This document shows positions 15,446 to 23,879 of a DNA stretch of 25,717 nucleotides, in pieces. The notes below the pieces were generated by a model. It was not told the origin of the DNA. It saw only the letters and a program-made list of their open reading frames with translations, and ran no database searches. The DNA is from Collinsella aerofaciens (GTDB taxonomy: Bacteria > Actinomycetota > Coriobacteriia > Coriobacteriales > Coriobacteriaceae): the NCBI RefSeq assembly GCF_028209885.1, contig NZ_JAQLEM010000030.1, positions 1-25,717 of the forward strand, written 5' to 3'. The position numbers and the translations under genes are program-made. Position 1 is the stretch's first letter. The number at the start of each line of letters is the position of its first letter.

Positions 15446-15970
15446 ATGGCTCGTAATCAGAAGCAGCAGCGCGAGGCCTCCGAGTTCGAGGAGCGCGTCG
15501 TTTACATCAACCGCGTGTCGAAGACCGTCAAGGGTGGTCGTCGCATGAGCCTCGTCGCTCTCGTCGTCGTTGGCGACGGCAAGGGCAACGTCGGCGTTGG
15601 CATGGGCAAGTCCGCTGAGGTGCCCATGGCCATCTCCAAGGCGTCTCTCGATGCAAAGAAGAACATGTTCCACGTGCCGGTGACCGATCAGGGCACCATT
15701 CCGCACGAGGTTCTCGGTCACTTTGGTGCCGGCCGCATCATCATCAAGCCCGCTGTCGAGGGTACCGGCGTTATCGCCGGCGGCGCTGTGCGTCCCCTCT
15801 TTGAGCTTGCTGGCATCAAGAACGTCCTGTCCAAGTCTCTCGGTACCGACAACGGCCTCAACATCATCAAGGCTGCCGTCGAGGGCCTCAAGGAGCTCTC
15901 CAGCCCTGAGGACGTCGCGGCTCGCCGTGGCCTGACGGTCTCCGAGATGTTCGTCGGTAAGGAGAACTAA
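15446..15970 (+). CDS. rpsE: 30S ribosomal protein S5 (uS5)
   Basis: This 174-residue uS5 helps maintain decoding accuracy. The N-terminal double-stranded RNA-binding-like domain has [19 protein letters not shown] and [15 protein letters not shown]. The C-terminal domain has [26 protein letters not shown] and the [18 protein letters not shown] helix. GAGGTATG-type ribosome site at about 15430 overlaps the end of rplR, so the two genes are tightly coupled. Confidence 0.98.
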   Translation: MARNQKQQREASEFEERVVYINRVSKTVKGGRRMSLVALVVVGDGKGNVGVGMGKSAEVPMAISKASLDAKKNMFHVPVTDQGTIPHEVLGHFGAGRIIIKPAVEGTGVIAGGAVRPLFELAGIKNVLSKSLGTDNGLNIIKAAVEGLKELSSPEDVAARRGLTVSEMFVGKEN

Positions 15971-15972
15971 GC

Positions 15973-16155
15973 ATGGCTGACACCATCAAGATCAAGCAGG
16001 TCCGCAGCACCAACGGTTGCAAGCAGGACCAGGTCCGTACTGTCCGTGCCCTCGGTCTCCACAGGATCCGCGAGGTTCGCGAGATTGCTGACAACGAGTC
16101 CGTCCGCGGCATGATCTTCAAGGTCAAGCACCTTGTCGAGATTGTAGAGGAGTAG
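15973..16155 (+). CDS. rpmD: 50S ribosomal protein L30 (uL30)
   Basis: This 60-residue short bacterial uL30 begins IKIKQVRSTNGCKQDQVRTV and contains the conserved LGLHRIREVREI segment and the C-terminal KVKHLVEIVEE. It starts 2 nt after the rpsE stop with GTAAGGAG overlapping the end of rpsE, so translation is coupled. Length is normal. Confidence 0.98.
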   Translation: MADTIKIKQVRSTNGCKQDQVRTVRALGLHRIREVREIADNESVRGMIFKVKHLVEIVEE

Positions 16156-16158
16156 CAA

Positions 16159-16608
16159 ATGCAGCTTCACGATCTTACTCCCGCGCCCGGTTCCACCAAG
16201 AACCGCAAGCGCGTCGGCCGTGGCAATTCTTCGGGTCACGGCACCACTTCTGGCCGCGGTCAGAAGGGCCAGGGTTCCCGCTCTGGCGGCACCAAGGGTG
16301 CCGGCTTCGAGGGTGGCCAGACTCCGCTGGCTATGCGCCTGCCCAAGCTTCCGGGCTTCCGTAACCCCCGTCGTATCGAGTACACCGCTGTTAACGTTGA
16401 GCGTCTCGAGCGTAAGTTCGAGGACGGCGCTGTGATCGACGGTGCCGCTCTTAAGGCCGCTCGCATCACCAAGAGCGAGTTCGAGCCCGTCAAGGTGCTC
16501 GGCAATGGTGAGCTCACCAAGAAGTTCACGGTCAAGGTCGACAAGGTCAGCGCTTCTGCGCAGGCCAAGATCGAGGCCGCCGGCGGAAAGGTCGAGCTGC
16601 CGTGCTAA
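16159..16608 (+). CDS. rplO: 50S ribosomal protein L15 (uL15)
   Basis: This 149-residue protein assembles late and threads into 23S rRNA. The glycine/arginine-rich N-terminal extension is typical ([20 protein letters not shown], then [19 protein letters not shown]). The globular C-terminal half contains [16 protein letters not shown] and ends [11 protein letters not shown]. It starts 3 nt after rpmD with GTAGAGGAG upstream. Its last codons overlap the secY start by 7 nt. Confidence 0.98.
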   Translation: MQLHDLTPAPGSTKNRKRVGRGNSSGHGTTSGRGQKGQGSRSGGTKGAGFEGGQTPLAMRLPKLPGFRNPRRIEYTAVNVERLERKFEDGAVIDGAALKAARITKSEFEPVKVLGNGELTKKFTVKVDKVSASAQAKIEAAGGKVELPC

Positions 16609-17888
16609 ATGGTCTTAAGAATGCTTTCCGCATCAAAGAATTGCGCGAAAAGATTCTTTTTACCATAGCTATGCTCGTCGTGTACCGCATTGGTGCGCAC
16701 GTTCCTGTGCCCGGCATTCCCTTCCAGGGGATGCTGGGTCTTTTCTCGACCGATAACAATTCGGTCGCCGCAGGTGCTATGGCCCTCCTGAATCTTTTCT
16801 CTGGCGGCGCTTTGAGCTATGTGTCGGTGTTTTCGCTGGGCATCATGCCTTACATCACCAGCTCGATCATCCTCCAGATGCTCCAGGCCGTCGTGCCTTC
16901 CCTGCATGAGCTTGCCCGCGAGGGCGAGGTCGGTCAGACCAAGATTACGCAGTATTCGCGTTACCTCACCCTGGCTCTGGCAATCCTCAACTCCGTGGGT
17001 TACCTCTTCCTCTTTAAGAGCTTCGGCATCAGCTTTAATGGCGCCGGCGCTCCCGAGATCATCTTCGACCTCATGATCGTCGGTACGCTCACCGCGGGCG
17101 CCATGCTGATCATGTGGATTGGTGAGCTCATCACCCAGCGCGGTATCGGCAATGGCATGTCGCTGATCATCTTCGCGAATATCATGGCCGGTCTGCCGCA
17201 GGCTATCTTCTCCAGCACTGAGGGCAATGCCGGTGGCATCATCACCATGGTGATCATCTGCGCCATCATCCTGCTGGTTATCCCGCTGATTGTTTTCCTT
17301 GAGCGCGGCCAGCGCCGCATCCCGGTCTCCTACGCTAAGCGCGTCGTGGGCCGTCGCATGATGGGTGGCCAGACCACCTACCTGCCCATCAAGGTCAACA
17401 CCGCGGGTGTCGTGCCGATCATCTTCGCTTCGGCGCTGCTGTACTTCCCGGCTCAGATTGCCGTGTTCTTCCCCGGCATCGGCTGGATTCAGGCAGTTGC
17501 CTCTGCGCTTTCGACCGGTTGGCTCAACTGGGTGCTTAACGTTGTCCTCATCGTGTTCTTCGCGTACTTCTACACCTCCATGGTGTTCAACCCCGATGAC
17601 ACGGCCGACAACCTTAAGAAGCAGGGCGGCTTTATTCCGGGCGTCCGTCCGGGTAGGGCTACCGCGGCCTACATCAAGAACGCGCTCAACAAGATCACGC
17701 TTCCCAGCGCTGTCTTTTTGGCGCTCATCGCCATCGTGCCTTCGATCATCTTCTCCTTCACGGGTAACCATCTGATCCAGGCTTTTGGCGGCACGTCCAT
17801 CCTCATCATGGTCGGCGTCGTGCTCGACACGGTCGATAAGCTCGAAGGCCAGATCAAGATGTATGATTACGATGGATTCTTTAAATAG
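16602..17888 (+). CDS. secY: Preprotein translocase subunit SecY
   Basis: This 428-residue protein is the channel subunit of the Sec translocon, an integral membrane protein with ten predicted helices. Recognisable are [12 protein letters not shown] after helix 1, [12 protein letters not shown] in the plug/helix 2b region, the [14 protein letters not shown] signature, and the cytoplasmic loop [14 protein letters not shown] used for SecA and ribosome contact. [17 protein letters not shown] loop is also present. The start is GTG at 16602, overlapping the last 7 nt of rplO, with GGAAAGG about 10 nt upstream. Coupling to rplO is expected. SecE and SecG are not in the window. Confidence 0.98.
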   Translation: MLNGLKNAFRIKELREKILFTIAMLVVYRIGAHVPVPGIPFQGMLGLFSTDNNSVAAGAMALLNLFSGGALSYVSVFSLGIMPYITSSIILQMLQAVVPSLHELAREGEVGQTKITQYSRYLTLALAILNSVGYLFLFKSFGISFNGAGAPEIIFDLMIVGTLTAGAMLIMWIGELITQRGIGNGMSLIIFANIMAGLPQAIFSSTEGNAGGIITMVIICAIILLVIPLIVFLERGQRRIPVSYAKRVVGRRMMGGQTTYLPIKVNTAGVVPIIFASALLYFPAQIAVFFPGIGWIQAVASALSTGWLNWVLNVVLIVFFAYFYTSMVFNPDDTADNLKKQGGFIPGVRPGRATAAYIKNALNKITLPSAVFLALIAIVPSIIFSFTGNHLIQAFGGTSILIMVGVVLDTVDKLEGQIKMYDYDGFFK

Positions 17889-17906
17889 GCTAGAGGAGGA
17901 TTGCTC

Positions 17907-18533
17907 ATGAACCTCGTATTGCTCGGAGCTCCGGGTGCCGGTAAGGGCACCGTCGCACAGGAGCTCGTCGCCGAGTTTGGCGTCGCTCACATTTCCACGG
18001 GCGACCTGCTGCGTGCTGCCGTCAAGGGTGGCACCGAGCTTGGTATTCAGGCTAAGAAGTACATGGACGCTGGCGAGCTTGTTCCCGATCAGCTCGTGAT
18101 CGACCTTGTCAAGGAGCGCCTTGCCGCCGATGACGCCCAGCAGGGCTTCATCCTCGACGGCTTCCCGCGCAACACCGCCCAGGCCGTGACGCTCGATTCC
18201 GAGCTCTCCGCCATGGGTCGCGAGATCGACTGTGCCCTTCTGGTCGATGTGGCCCCCGAGGTCATTATCGATCGTCTGTCTTCGCGTCGCACCTGCCGTG
18301 CCTGCGGTTACACCGGCACCGCTGCCGATGCTACCTGCCCCAAGTGTGGCGGCGAGATGTATCAGCGCGACGACGACAAGCCCGAGACCATTAAGAACCG
18401 TCTCGACGTCTACGAGAAGTCCACGAGCCCGCTCGTCGACTACTATCGTGGCCAGGGTCTGCTCAAGTCGGTCAACGGTGACCAGGCTCGCGAGACCGTG
18501 TACGGGGATGTCAAAGAGGCTCTCGGTCTATGA
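17907..18533 (+). CDS. adk: Adenylate kinase
   Basis: This 208-residue enzyme interconverts ATP plus AMP with two ADP in the cytosol. The P-loop GAPGAGKGT is at residues 7-15, the AMP-binding DGFPRN at 84-89, and the LID domain carries four cysteines (C130, C133, C144, C147). The long, zinc-binding LID form is therefore present. GAGGAGGA precedes the ATG at 17907. A TTG two codons upstream is in frame but too close to the ribosome site. The gene follows secY by 18 nt and overlaps map by 4 nt (ATGA). Confidence 0.98.
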   Translation: MNLVLLGAPGAGKGTVAQELVAEFGVAHISTGDLLRAAVKGGTELGIQAKKYMDAGELVPDQLVIDLVKERLAADDAQQGFILDGFPRNTAQAVTLDSELSAMGREIDCALLVDVAPEVIIDRLSSRRTCRACGYTGTAADATCPKCGGEMYQRDDDKPETIKNRLDVYEKSTSPLVDYYRGQGLLKSVNGDQARETVYGDVKEALGL

Positions 18534-19318
18534 TCAAGATTAAGTCTGCGACGCAAATCGAGCAGATGAAGAAGGCAGGAGCGCTATCTAAGATGGCGCT
18601 CCGCCACGTTGGAGCCATGGTTCGCCCTGGTGTTTCGACCTTTGAGCTTGATCAGCTTGCGGAACAGATTATCCGCATGCATGGTGGCACCCCGGCCTTT
18701 AAAGGTTACGGCGGGTTCCCCGGTACCATCTGTGCATCGATTAACGATGCCGTGGTGCATGGTATTCCCAACCCCGACATGATCCTGCGCGATGGCGATA
18801 TCATCTCCATCGATACGGGAGCTGTTGTCGACGGTTGGGTCGGCGATAACGCTTGGACGTTTTTCGTCGGCACCCCCACGCCCGAAGCCAAGGCTTTGTG
18901 CGAGGTCACGCGTGATTGCCTTAAGGCTGCCATCGAGCAGGCTGTTCCCGGTAACCATATCGGGGACGTCGGTTATGCCGTTCAGTCCCTCGCCGAGTCT
19001 CACGGTTACGGCGTGCTTCGTGATTATGTGGGCCATGGCATTGGCCGCGTGATGCACGAGGACCCCAACGTTCCTAACTATGGAAAGAAGGGGAGGGGCG
19101 TTCGCCTCCAGGCCGGCATGGTCATTGCCATCGAGCCGATGGTTACGATGGGTTCCAACCATGTGAGCACGGGCTCCGACGGTTGGATTGTTACGACCAA
19201 CGACCACCTGCCCGCCGCGCACTACGAGAACACCGTCGCCATTACCAATGACGGTCCGGTGATTCTGACCACGGATGCCCAAGGTGCTTGGTGTTCGCTC
19301 CAAGGCGGAGAAATGTAA
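18530..19318 (+). CDS. map: Methionine aminopeptidase, type I
   Basis: This 262-residue enzyme removes the initiator methionine from new proteins. All five metal ligands are visible: D95 (SIDTGAV), D106 (VGDNAWT), H169 (GHGIGR), E202 (AIEPMVT) and E233 (HYENTV). The substrate-contact H78 in NDAVVHGIP is also there. There is no N-terminal zinc-finger or long extension, so it is the short bacterial form. Start and stop codons of adk and map overlap as ATGA, indicating translational coupling. Confidence 0.98.
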   Translation: MIKIKSATQIEQMKKAGALSKMALRHVGAMVRPGVSTFELDQLAEQIIRMHGGTPAFKGYGGFPGTICASINDAVVHGIPNPDMILRDGDIISIDTGAVVDGWVGDNAWTFFVGTPTPEAKALCEVTRDCLKAAIEQAVPGNHIGDVGYAVQSLAESHGYGVLRDYVGHGIGRVMHEDPNVPNYGKKGRGVRLQAGMVIAIEPMVTMGSNHVSTGSDGWIVTTNDHLPAAHYENTVAITNDGPVILTTDAQGAWCSLQGGEM

Positions 19319-19354
19319 CAAGTTCCACTTAGTTGTGGAGCCATTACGAAGTTA

Positions 19355-19383
19355 TTACGATGCGTGGATACGTGTTGTAGAAT
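19355..19383 (+). promoter_or_regulatory. Possible internal promoter before infA
   Basis: TAGAAT (19378-19383) lies 17 nt after TTACGA (19355-19360), in a locally AT-rich 104-nt gap between map and infA. The -10 is good and the -35 weak. It would allow the alpha-operon genes to be expressed apart from secY-adk-map. Confidence 0.4.
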
Positions 19384-19422
19384 ACTCAATCGCTGTCCTT
19401 TTCTAGAGAAAGATGATTGCTT

Positions 19423-19641
19423 GTGAAGAAGGAAGACGCAATTGAGCTCGAGGGTACGGTAAAGGAACCGCTGCCCAATGCCATGTTTAAGGTCGAGCTC
19501 GAGAACGGTCATTCGGTTCTGTGCAACATTTCTGGCAAGATCCGAATGAATTACATCCGTATTCTCCCCGGTGACAGGGTTGTCGTGGAGCTTTCCCCGT
19601 ACGACCTGACCCGCGGCCGCATCACCTATCGCTACAAATAG
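19423..19641 (+). CDS. infA: Translation initiation factor IF-1
   Basis: This 72-residue single OB-fold protein binds the A site of the 30S subunit during initiation. The sequence [20 protein letters not shown] is nearly the family consensus, and [20 protein letters not shown] with the C-terminal RITYRYK is invariant. I chose GTG at 19423 because family members begin at MKKED or MAKKD. A TTG at 19417 in the same frame would add two residues and has slightly better spacing from AGAAAG, so the start is not certain. A variant LCNISGKIR replaces the common LAHISGKMR. Confidence 0.96.
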   Translation: MKKEDAIELEGTVKEPLPNAMFKVELENGHSVLCNISGKIRMNYIRILPGDRVVVELSPYDLTRGRITYRYK

Positions 19642-19651
19642 CGGCACGCAT

Positions 19652-19707
19652 ACACGCACTCCATTTCCGACTGCAGGCTTAGCTCAACCTACGGTCGGAT
19701 TGTGTGT
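19652..19707 (+). promoter_or_regulatory. Structured leader RNA between infA and rpmJ
   Basis: The 150-nt gap can fold into a long hairpin. TCCGACTGCAGG (19666-19677) pairs with CCTACGGTCGGA (19688-19699) with one mismatch, and ACACGCA (19652-19658) pairs with TGTGTGT (19701-19707) below an internal loop. No T-run follows. A second weaker stem (CCAGCC/GGCTGG, about 19712-19745) lies downstream. It is a candidate for alpha-operon autoregulation. Confidence 0.5.
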
Positions 19708-19791
19708 GAAGACCAGCCATAGTTTTAAACGCCTGCGGCTGGGCGAGTAGATAGTAGGGAAGTAGTTTGAGCGCTACCGAAAGGAAGAACG

Positions 19792-19905
19792 ATGAAGGTA
19801 CGTCCTTCGGTCAAGAAGATGTGCGATAAGTGCAAAATCATTAGGCGCCATGGCAAGGTCCTCGTCATTTGCGAGAACCCCCGTCATAAGCAGCGTCAGG
19901 GTTAA
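19792..19905 (+). CDS. rpmJ: 50S ribosomal protein L36 (bL36)
   Basis: This 37-residue zinc-ribbon ribosomal protein is the smallest gene in the window. The zinc ligands C11, C14, C27 and H32 are all present (MCDKCK and CENPRH), making it the C+ form. [20 protein letters not shown] matches the family start. AAAGGAAG lies 6 nt before the ATG. It is placed between infA and rpsM, as in most bacteria. Confidence 0.98.
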   Translation: MKVRPSVKKMCDKCKIIRRHGKVLVICENPRHKQRQG

Positions 19906-19919
19906 GAGAGGAGACTACG

Positions 19920-20294
19920 TTGGCCCGTATTAATGGTGTCGACCTCCCGCGTGAGAAGCGCGTTGAGATCGGTCTGACCTACATTTACGGCATCGGCCGC
20001 ACCACTGCGACGAAGATTTGCGTCGAGTGCAACGTTAACGTGGATACGCGCGTTAAGGACCTCACCGAGGATGAGGTTAACGCCATCCGCGATTATATCG
20101 ATAAGAACCAGATCATGGTTGAGGGCGACCTCCGCCGTGAGCGCAACCAGAACGTCAAGCGCCTTATGGACATCGGCTGCAACCGCGGCCTTCGTCACCG
20201 CAAGGGCCTCCCGGTCCGCGGCCAGCGCACCCACACTAACGCTCGTACCCGCAAGGGCCCGAAGCGTCAGATCGGTGCTAAGAAGAAGAAATAA
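19920..20294 (+). CDS. rpsM: 30S ribosomal protein S13 (uS13)
   Basis: This 124-residue protein of the small-subunit head contacts tRNA in the P site and uL5 across the subunit bridge. It begins [20 protein letters not shown] and continues with the helix-two-turn-helix element. The basic C-terminal tail [18 protein letters not shown] with KKK end reaches the tRNA. The start is TTG at 19920, supported by AGAGGAG upstream and by the exact family N-terminus. Confidence 0.98.
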   Translation: MARINGVDLPREKRVEIGLTYIYGIGRTTATKICVECNVNVDTRVKDLTEDEVNAIRDYIDKNQIMVEGDLRRERNQNVKRLMDIGCNRGLRHRKGLPVRGQRTHTNARTRKGPKRQIGAKKKK

Positions 20295-20308
20295 GGAGCG
20301 CTAGATAG

Positions 20309-20713
20309 ATGGCTACTGCTAAGAAGAACGTTCGCGCTGCCCGTCTGAAGCGCGCGGACCGTAAGAACATTTCCGTGGGCCAGGCTCACATTCGTTCTAC
20401 GTTCAACAACACGATCGTTTCGATCACCGATCCCCAGGGCAACGTCATTTCCTGGAAGTCGGCTGGCCAGGTGGGCTTCAAGGGCTCCCGTAAGTCCACG
20501 CCGTTCGCTGCCCAGATGGCTGCCGAGGCTGCTGCCAAGCAGGCCATGGAGCACGGTATGAAGAAGGTTTCCGTCTTCGTCAAGGGCCCCGGCTCCGGTC
20601 GTGAGACCGCCATCCGCTCCCTCCAGGCTGCTGGCCTCGAGGTCTCGAGCATCCAGGACAAGACCCCCATTCCGCACAACGGCTGCCGCCCCAAGAAGCG
20701 TCGCCGCGTGTAA
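20309..20713 (+). CDS. rpsK: 30S ribosomal protein S11 (uS11)
   Basis: This 134-residue platform protein of the small subunit touches the Shine-Dalgarno helix region. Visible are the [16 protein letters not shown] motif, [20 protein letters not shown], and the C-terminal block [16 protein letters not shown], all highly conserved. The gene is 14 nt after rpsM with AAGGAGCG upstream. Length is normal for the family. Confidence 0.98.
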   Translation: MATAKKNVRAARLKRADRKNISVGQAHIRSTFNNTIVSITDPQGNVISWKSAGQVGFKGSRKSTPFAAQMAAEAAAKQAMEHGMKKVSVFVKGPGSGRETAIRSLQAAGLEVSSIQDKTPIPHNGCRPKKRRRV

Positions 20714-20732
20714 CTGAAAGGATCGTATCAAT

Positions 20733-21329
20733 ATGGCAATCGACAGGACTCCTGTTCTTAAGCGCTGCCGTCAGCTCGGGATCGATCCCGCTGAGCTCGG
20801 TTACAGCAGCAAGAAGGAATCTATCCGTCAGCCCAAGCGCCGTCGCAAGGAATCTGAGTACGGCATGCAGCTGCGCGAGAAGCAGAAGGTCAAGTTCATC
20901 TATGGCGTTCTGGAGAAGCAGTTCCACGGCTACTTCAACAAGGCCCGCAAGATGAACGGCGTCACCGGTGAGAACCTCATGATCATCCTTGAGTCTCGCC
21001 TCGACAACGTCGTCTTCCGTCTTGGCTTCGCCCGCACCCGCAAAGAGGCTCGTCAGTCCGTCCGTCACGGTCACTTCACCGTGAACGGCAAGCGCGTGGA
21101 CATCCCGTCCTACCGCGTCAAGGCCGGCGACGTCGTCGCTGTCGGCGAGAAGTTCCGTGACCTCCTCCCCATCAAGGAGGCCCTGATTTCCTCCGAGCGC
21201 TTTGAGGTCCCTGGCTGGCTCGAGGTCGATATCGAGAAGCTGTCTGGTAACGTGCTCGCTCTGCCGACGCGTGAGCAGATCAGCGGTGATATCAACGAGC
21301 AGCTCATCGTCGAGCTCTACTCTAAGTAG
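20733..21329 (+). CDS. rpsD: 30S ribosomal protein S4 (uS4)
   Basis: This 198-residue primary 16S rRNA-binding protein nucleates assembly of the 30S body. The S4 domain is evident: LESRLDNVVFRLGFARTRKE, then ARQSVRHGHFTVNGKRVDIP. The N-terminal part lacks the zinc cysteine cluster (C- type), having only one Cys. In E. coli S4 represses the alpha operon by binding a pseudoknot before rpsM. The structured gap before rpmJ is a candidate for a comparable site here. Ends IVELYSK as expected. Confidence 0.98.
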   Translation: MAIDRTPVLKRCRQLGIDPAELGYSSKKESIRQPKRRRKESEYGMQLREKQKVKFIYGVLEKQFHGYFNKARKMNGVTGENLMIILESRLDNVVFRLGFARTRKEARQSVRHGHFTVNGKRVDIPSYRVKAGDVVAVGEKFRDLLPIKEALISSERFEVPGWLEVDIEKLSGNVLALPTREQISGDINEQLIVELYSK

Positions 21330-21361
21330 TCCATCCGGGCTGCTGAGGCTGGAGGTAATAC

Positions 21362-22303
21362 ATGTCAGAATTCATTAGGCCTCAGGTTCAGGTCGAAGAG
21401 ATCAACGAGACGTCTGCTCGTGTCTCCGTCGAGCCGCTCGAGCGTGGCTACGGCGATACGCTGGGTAACTCCCTTCGTCGCGTTCTTCTGTCCTCGCTCG
21501 AGGGTGCCGCCGTCGAGGCTATTCAGATCGATGGTGCGCAGCACGAGTTCATGACCATCCCTAACATGGTCGAGGATGTCACCGACATCGTCCTGAATGT
21601 CAAGGGTCTTGTCTTCAGGGCTCTCGGCACGACCGACGAGGCGACCGCCACCATCTCGGTTGACGGCCCCTGCGAGGTCACCGGTGCGGACTTCTTTATT
21701 CCGTCCGAGTTTGAGCTGGTCAACCCCGAGCAGCACATCGCTACGCTCACCGAGGGTGGCCATCTCACCATGAGCATGCGCATCGGCTATGGCCGCGGCT
21801 ATGTTTCTGGCGAGGCCAACAAGCGCGACAACGATCCCATCGGTGTGATCCACGTCGACTCGCTGTACTCGCCGGTTTCCCGTTGCGCCAAGCTCGTTGA
21901 GGCTTGCCGTGTCGGTCAGCACACCGACTACGACCGCCTTGTCCTCGAGATCGAGACCAACGGCTCCATCGCCCCGCGCGACGCCGTGGTCCAGGCTGCC
22001 AATATCATCAACCAGCATATGGCCGCCTTTATGAACCTTGCCGAGACCCCCGAGGTCGAGGAGGAGGCTTCGATCTTCGCTCCCGAGGTCACCAACGACA
22101 ACGCCGAGCTGGACAAGCAGATCGAGGATCTGGACCTTTCTGTCCGTTCCTACAACTGCCTTAAGCGCGCCAGCATTCACTCGGTCCGTCAGCTCGTTGA
22201 GTTCTCGGAGAACGATCTGCTCAACATCCGTAACTTCGGTGTTAAGTCGATCGAGGAAGTGAAGGACAAGCTTGAGTCCATGGGCCTGAGCCTGAAGGCT
22301 TAA
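21362..22303 (+). CDS. rpoA: RNA polymerase alpha subunit
   Basis: This 313-residue subunit dimerises to start RNA polymerase assembly. The N-terminal domain (about 1-230) has the signature FVEPLERGYGDTLGNSLRR-type block (EPLERGYGDTLGNSLRRVLL) and DGAQHEFMTIPNMVED. After an acidic linker (EVEEEASIFAPEVTNDNAEL), the C-terminal domain (about 245-310) has LDLSVRSYNCLKRASIHSV and LLNIRNFGVKSIEEVKDKL, which binds UP elements and activators. It follows rpsD by 32 nt with GGAGG upstream. Length and gene order are standard. Confidence 0.98.
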   Translation: MSEFIRPQVQVEEINETSARVSVEPLERGYGDTLGNSLRRVLLSSLEGAAVEAIQIDGAQHEFMTIPNMVEDVTDIVLNVKGLVFRALGTTDEATATISVDGPCEVTGADFFIPSEFELVNPEQHIATLTEGGHLTMSMRIGYGRGYVSGEANKRDNDPIGVIHVDSLYSPVSRCAKLVEACRVGQHTDYDRLVLEIETNGSIAPRDAVVQAANIINQHMAAFMNLAETPEVEEEASIFAPEVTNDNAELDKQIEDLDLSVRSYNCLKRASIHSVRQLVEFSENDLLNIRNFGVKSIEEVKDKLESMGLSLKA

Positions 22304-22333
22304 TGCTTCGCATATTTGAGGAGAAACTAGACC

Positions 22334-22801
22334 ATGCGTCACAACGTTAAGAAGGGCCTGAAGCTCGGCACCGATGCGAGCCACACCAAGGCCATGAAGA
22401 AGAGCCTGGCCAAGGCCCTCTTCGAGAACGACCGCATCAAGACCACCGAGACCCGCGCTAAGGCGCTGCGTTCGGTCGTCGATCCGATCATCACCTGGGC
22501 CAAGAAGGGCGACCTGCACTCTCGTCGTCTGGCCATCGCCAAGCTCGGCGATAAGCAGCTCGTTGCCGAGATCTTCGACAAGGCTGCCCAGGGCATGTGG
22601 CAGGACCGCAACGGCGGTTACACCCGCATCATGAAGCTCGGTAACCGTAAGGGCGACAACGCTCCTATCGTTATCATGGAGCTCGTCACCGAGCCTTGCA
22701 CGCCTAAGGCCAAGAAGGCTGCTCCGGCCCCCAAGAAGGCCGCTGCTCCCAAGAAGGTCGAGGCTGCCGAGGAGGCCGCTGCCGAGGAGACCGCTGAGTA
22801 G
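22334..22801 (+). CDS. rplQ: 50S ribosomal protein L17 (bL17) with charged tail
   Basis: This 155-residue bL17 lies near the peptide exit tunnel. The core (1-118) is typical: MRHNVKKGLKLGTDASHTKA, then KTTETRAKALRSVVDPIITW and NGGYTRIMKLGNRKGDNAPI. The last ~37 residues form a low-complexity tail: first Lys/Ala/Pro (KAKKAAPAPKKAAAPKK), then Glu/Ala (EAAEEAAAEETAE). Many actinobacterial bL17 proteins have such extensions. Its role is unknown. It closes the operon, with a strong terminator 27 nt after the stop. Confidence 0.97.
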   Translation: MRHNVKKGLKLGTDASHTKAMKKSLAKALFENDRIKTTETRAKALRSVVDPIITWAKKGDLHSRRLAIAKLGDKQLVAEIFDKAAQGMWQDRNGGYTRIMKLGNRKGDNAPIVIMELVTEPCTPKAKKAAPAPKKAAAPKKVEAAEEAAAEETAE

Positions 22802-22827
22802 ACAATCCGTCTGCATAGGCTATATTC

Positions 22828-22858
22828 GAGGGGTACGTTCGCGTACCCCTCTTTTTTT
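22828..22858 (+). terminator. Terminator of the ribosomal operon
   Basis: GAGGGGTACG (22828-22837) pairs perfectly with CGTACCCCTC (22842-22851) around a TTCG loop, followed by seven T residues. It ends the spc-alpha transcript after rplQ. Confidence 0.95.
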
Positions 22859-22893
22859 GTCGCGATACCGTTACTTGTTTGTTGGGAGCGCCC

Positions 22894-23718
22894 ATGACTG
22901 CGCCGTCTGATTTCAATTTGACCCCCGAGCTTGACGCCACGCTCGTATTTCGCGTGGCCTATGATGGCTCGTCGTATAGCGGATTTGCCGAGCAGCCGGG
23001 ACAGACGACGGTTGCGGGTGAGCTGCGTCGAGCCATCGAGACGCTGCTTCGCCGTCCGATCGATCTGACGTGCGCAGGTCGTACCGATGCCGGCGTGCAT
23101 GCCGTGGCTCAGTACATCAGCGTGCCCGTAACGGACGCTGAGCTCGCCCTTACGCGCCGTAGGTGGCTGCGGGCTATGGATGCCCTGCTGCCTAAAGATA
23201 TCGCCATAAACGAGGTCTACAGGGCCCGTAAGGGCTTTTCTGCACGCTTTGACGCGCGTTCCCGTACGTATACGTACCGTATTGCCGATCGCGACGCGCG
23301 CCCTGTGCTTTCGCGCGGTGCGGTGTGGTGGCATCGCTACCCATTGGATGTTGAGGCGATGTCTGCGGCCTGTCCCGCGCTGCTGGGCGAGCAGGACTTC
23401 AAGAGCTTTTGCAAGGTGGCGTCTGCCGTGGGCAAGCCCACGCACCGCTGCGTGATGCGGGCCGAGTTTGGCCATGAGGTTGCGTTTGGCGAGGACATCC
23501 TGACGTTTACCATCGAGGGCAATGCGTTTCTGCATTCGATGGTCCGTACGATCGTTGGCACGCTTGTCGAGATTGGCATGCATTGCCGTAAACCCGAGTG
23601 GATGCGCGAGGTCATCGATGCTTGCGATCGTACCGCTGCGGGCCCCACGGCTCCTGCCTGCGGCCTTACGTTTATGGGCGTGGATTACGATCCCGCCGAG
23701 CTTGTCGTGCTCGACTAG
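22894..23718 (+). CDS. truA: tRNA pseudouridine(38-40) synthase TruA
   Basis: This 274-residue enzyme converts uridines 38-40 of the tRNA anticodon arm to pseudouridine. The catalytic aspartate is D65 in CAGRTDAGVHA. FRVAYDGSSYSGFAEQPGQT near the N-terminus, FSARFDARSRTYTYRI, FKSFCK and GNAFLHSMVRTIVGTLVEIG complete the family pattern. I set the start at ATG 22894, after GGGAG. A TTG five codons upstream is in frame but would include the ribosome site. The common location after rplQ supports the call. It lies after the terminator, so it needs its own promoter, which I could not define. Confidence 0.97.
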   Translation: MTAPSDFNLTPELDATLVFRVAYDGSSYSGFAEQPGQTTVAGELRRAIETLLRRPIDLTCAGRTDAGVHAVAQYISVPVTDAELALTRRRWLRAMDALLPKDIAINEVYRARKGFSARFDARSRTYTYRIADRDARPVLSRGAVWWHRYPLDVEAMSAACPALLGEQDFKSFCKVASAVGKPTHRCVMRAEFGHEVAFGEDILTFTIEGNAFLHSMVRTIVGTLVEIGMHCRKPEWMREVIDACDRTAAGPTAPACGLTFMGVDYDPAELVVLD

Positions 23719-23879
23719 GGGAGGGCTTGACGCGCCGTTCGTCGGCATCTGTCATCTGTGGGCTGCGCGTGTGCAACATCTGTTCTTGGCGTGCAGTGCA
23801 ACCGGTGTCTCATTGCTTTTATTTATGGGGTGTACCATGAACCACGGTTTGATTCATTGCTGTCGAGAGGACGGATAAC

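Noticed and set aside
16605..17990. A 461-codon frame antisense to secY
   Set aside because: Asp/His/Glu-rich artefact of the hydrophobic SecY codons on the other strand.
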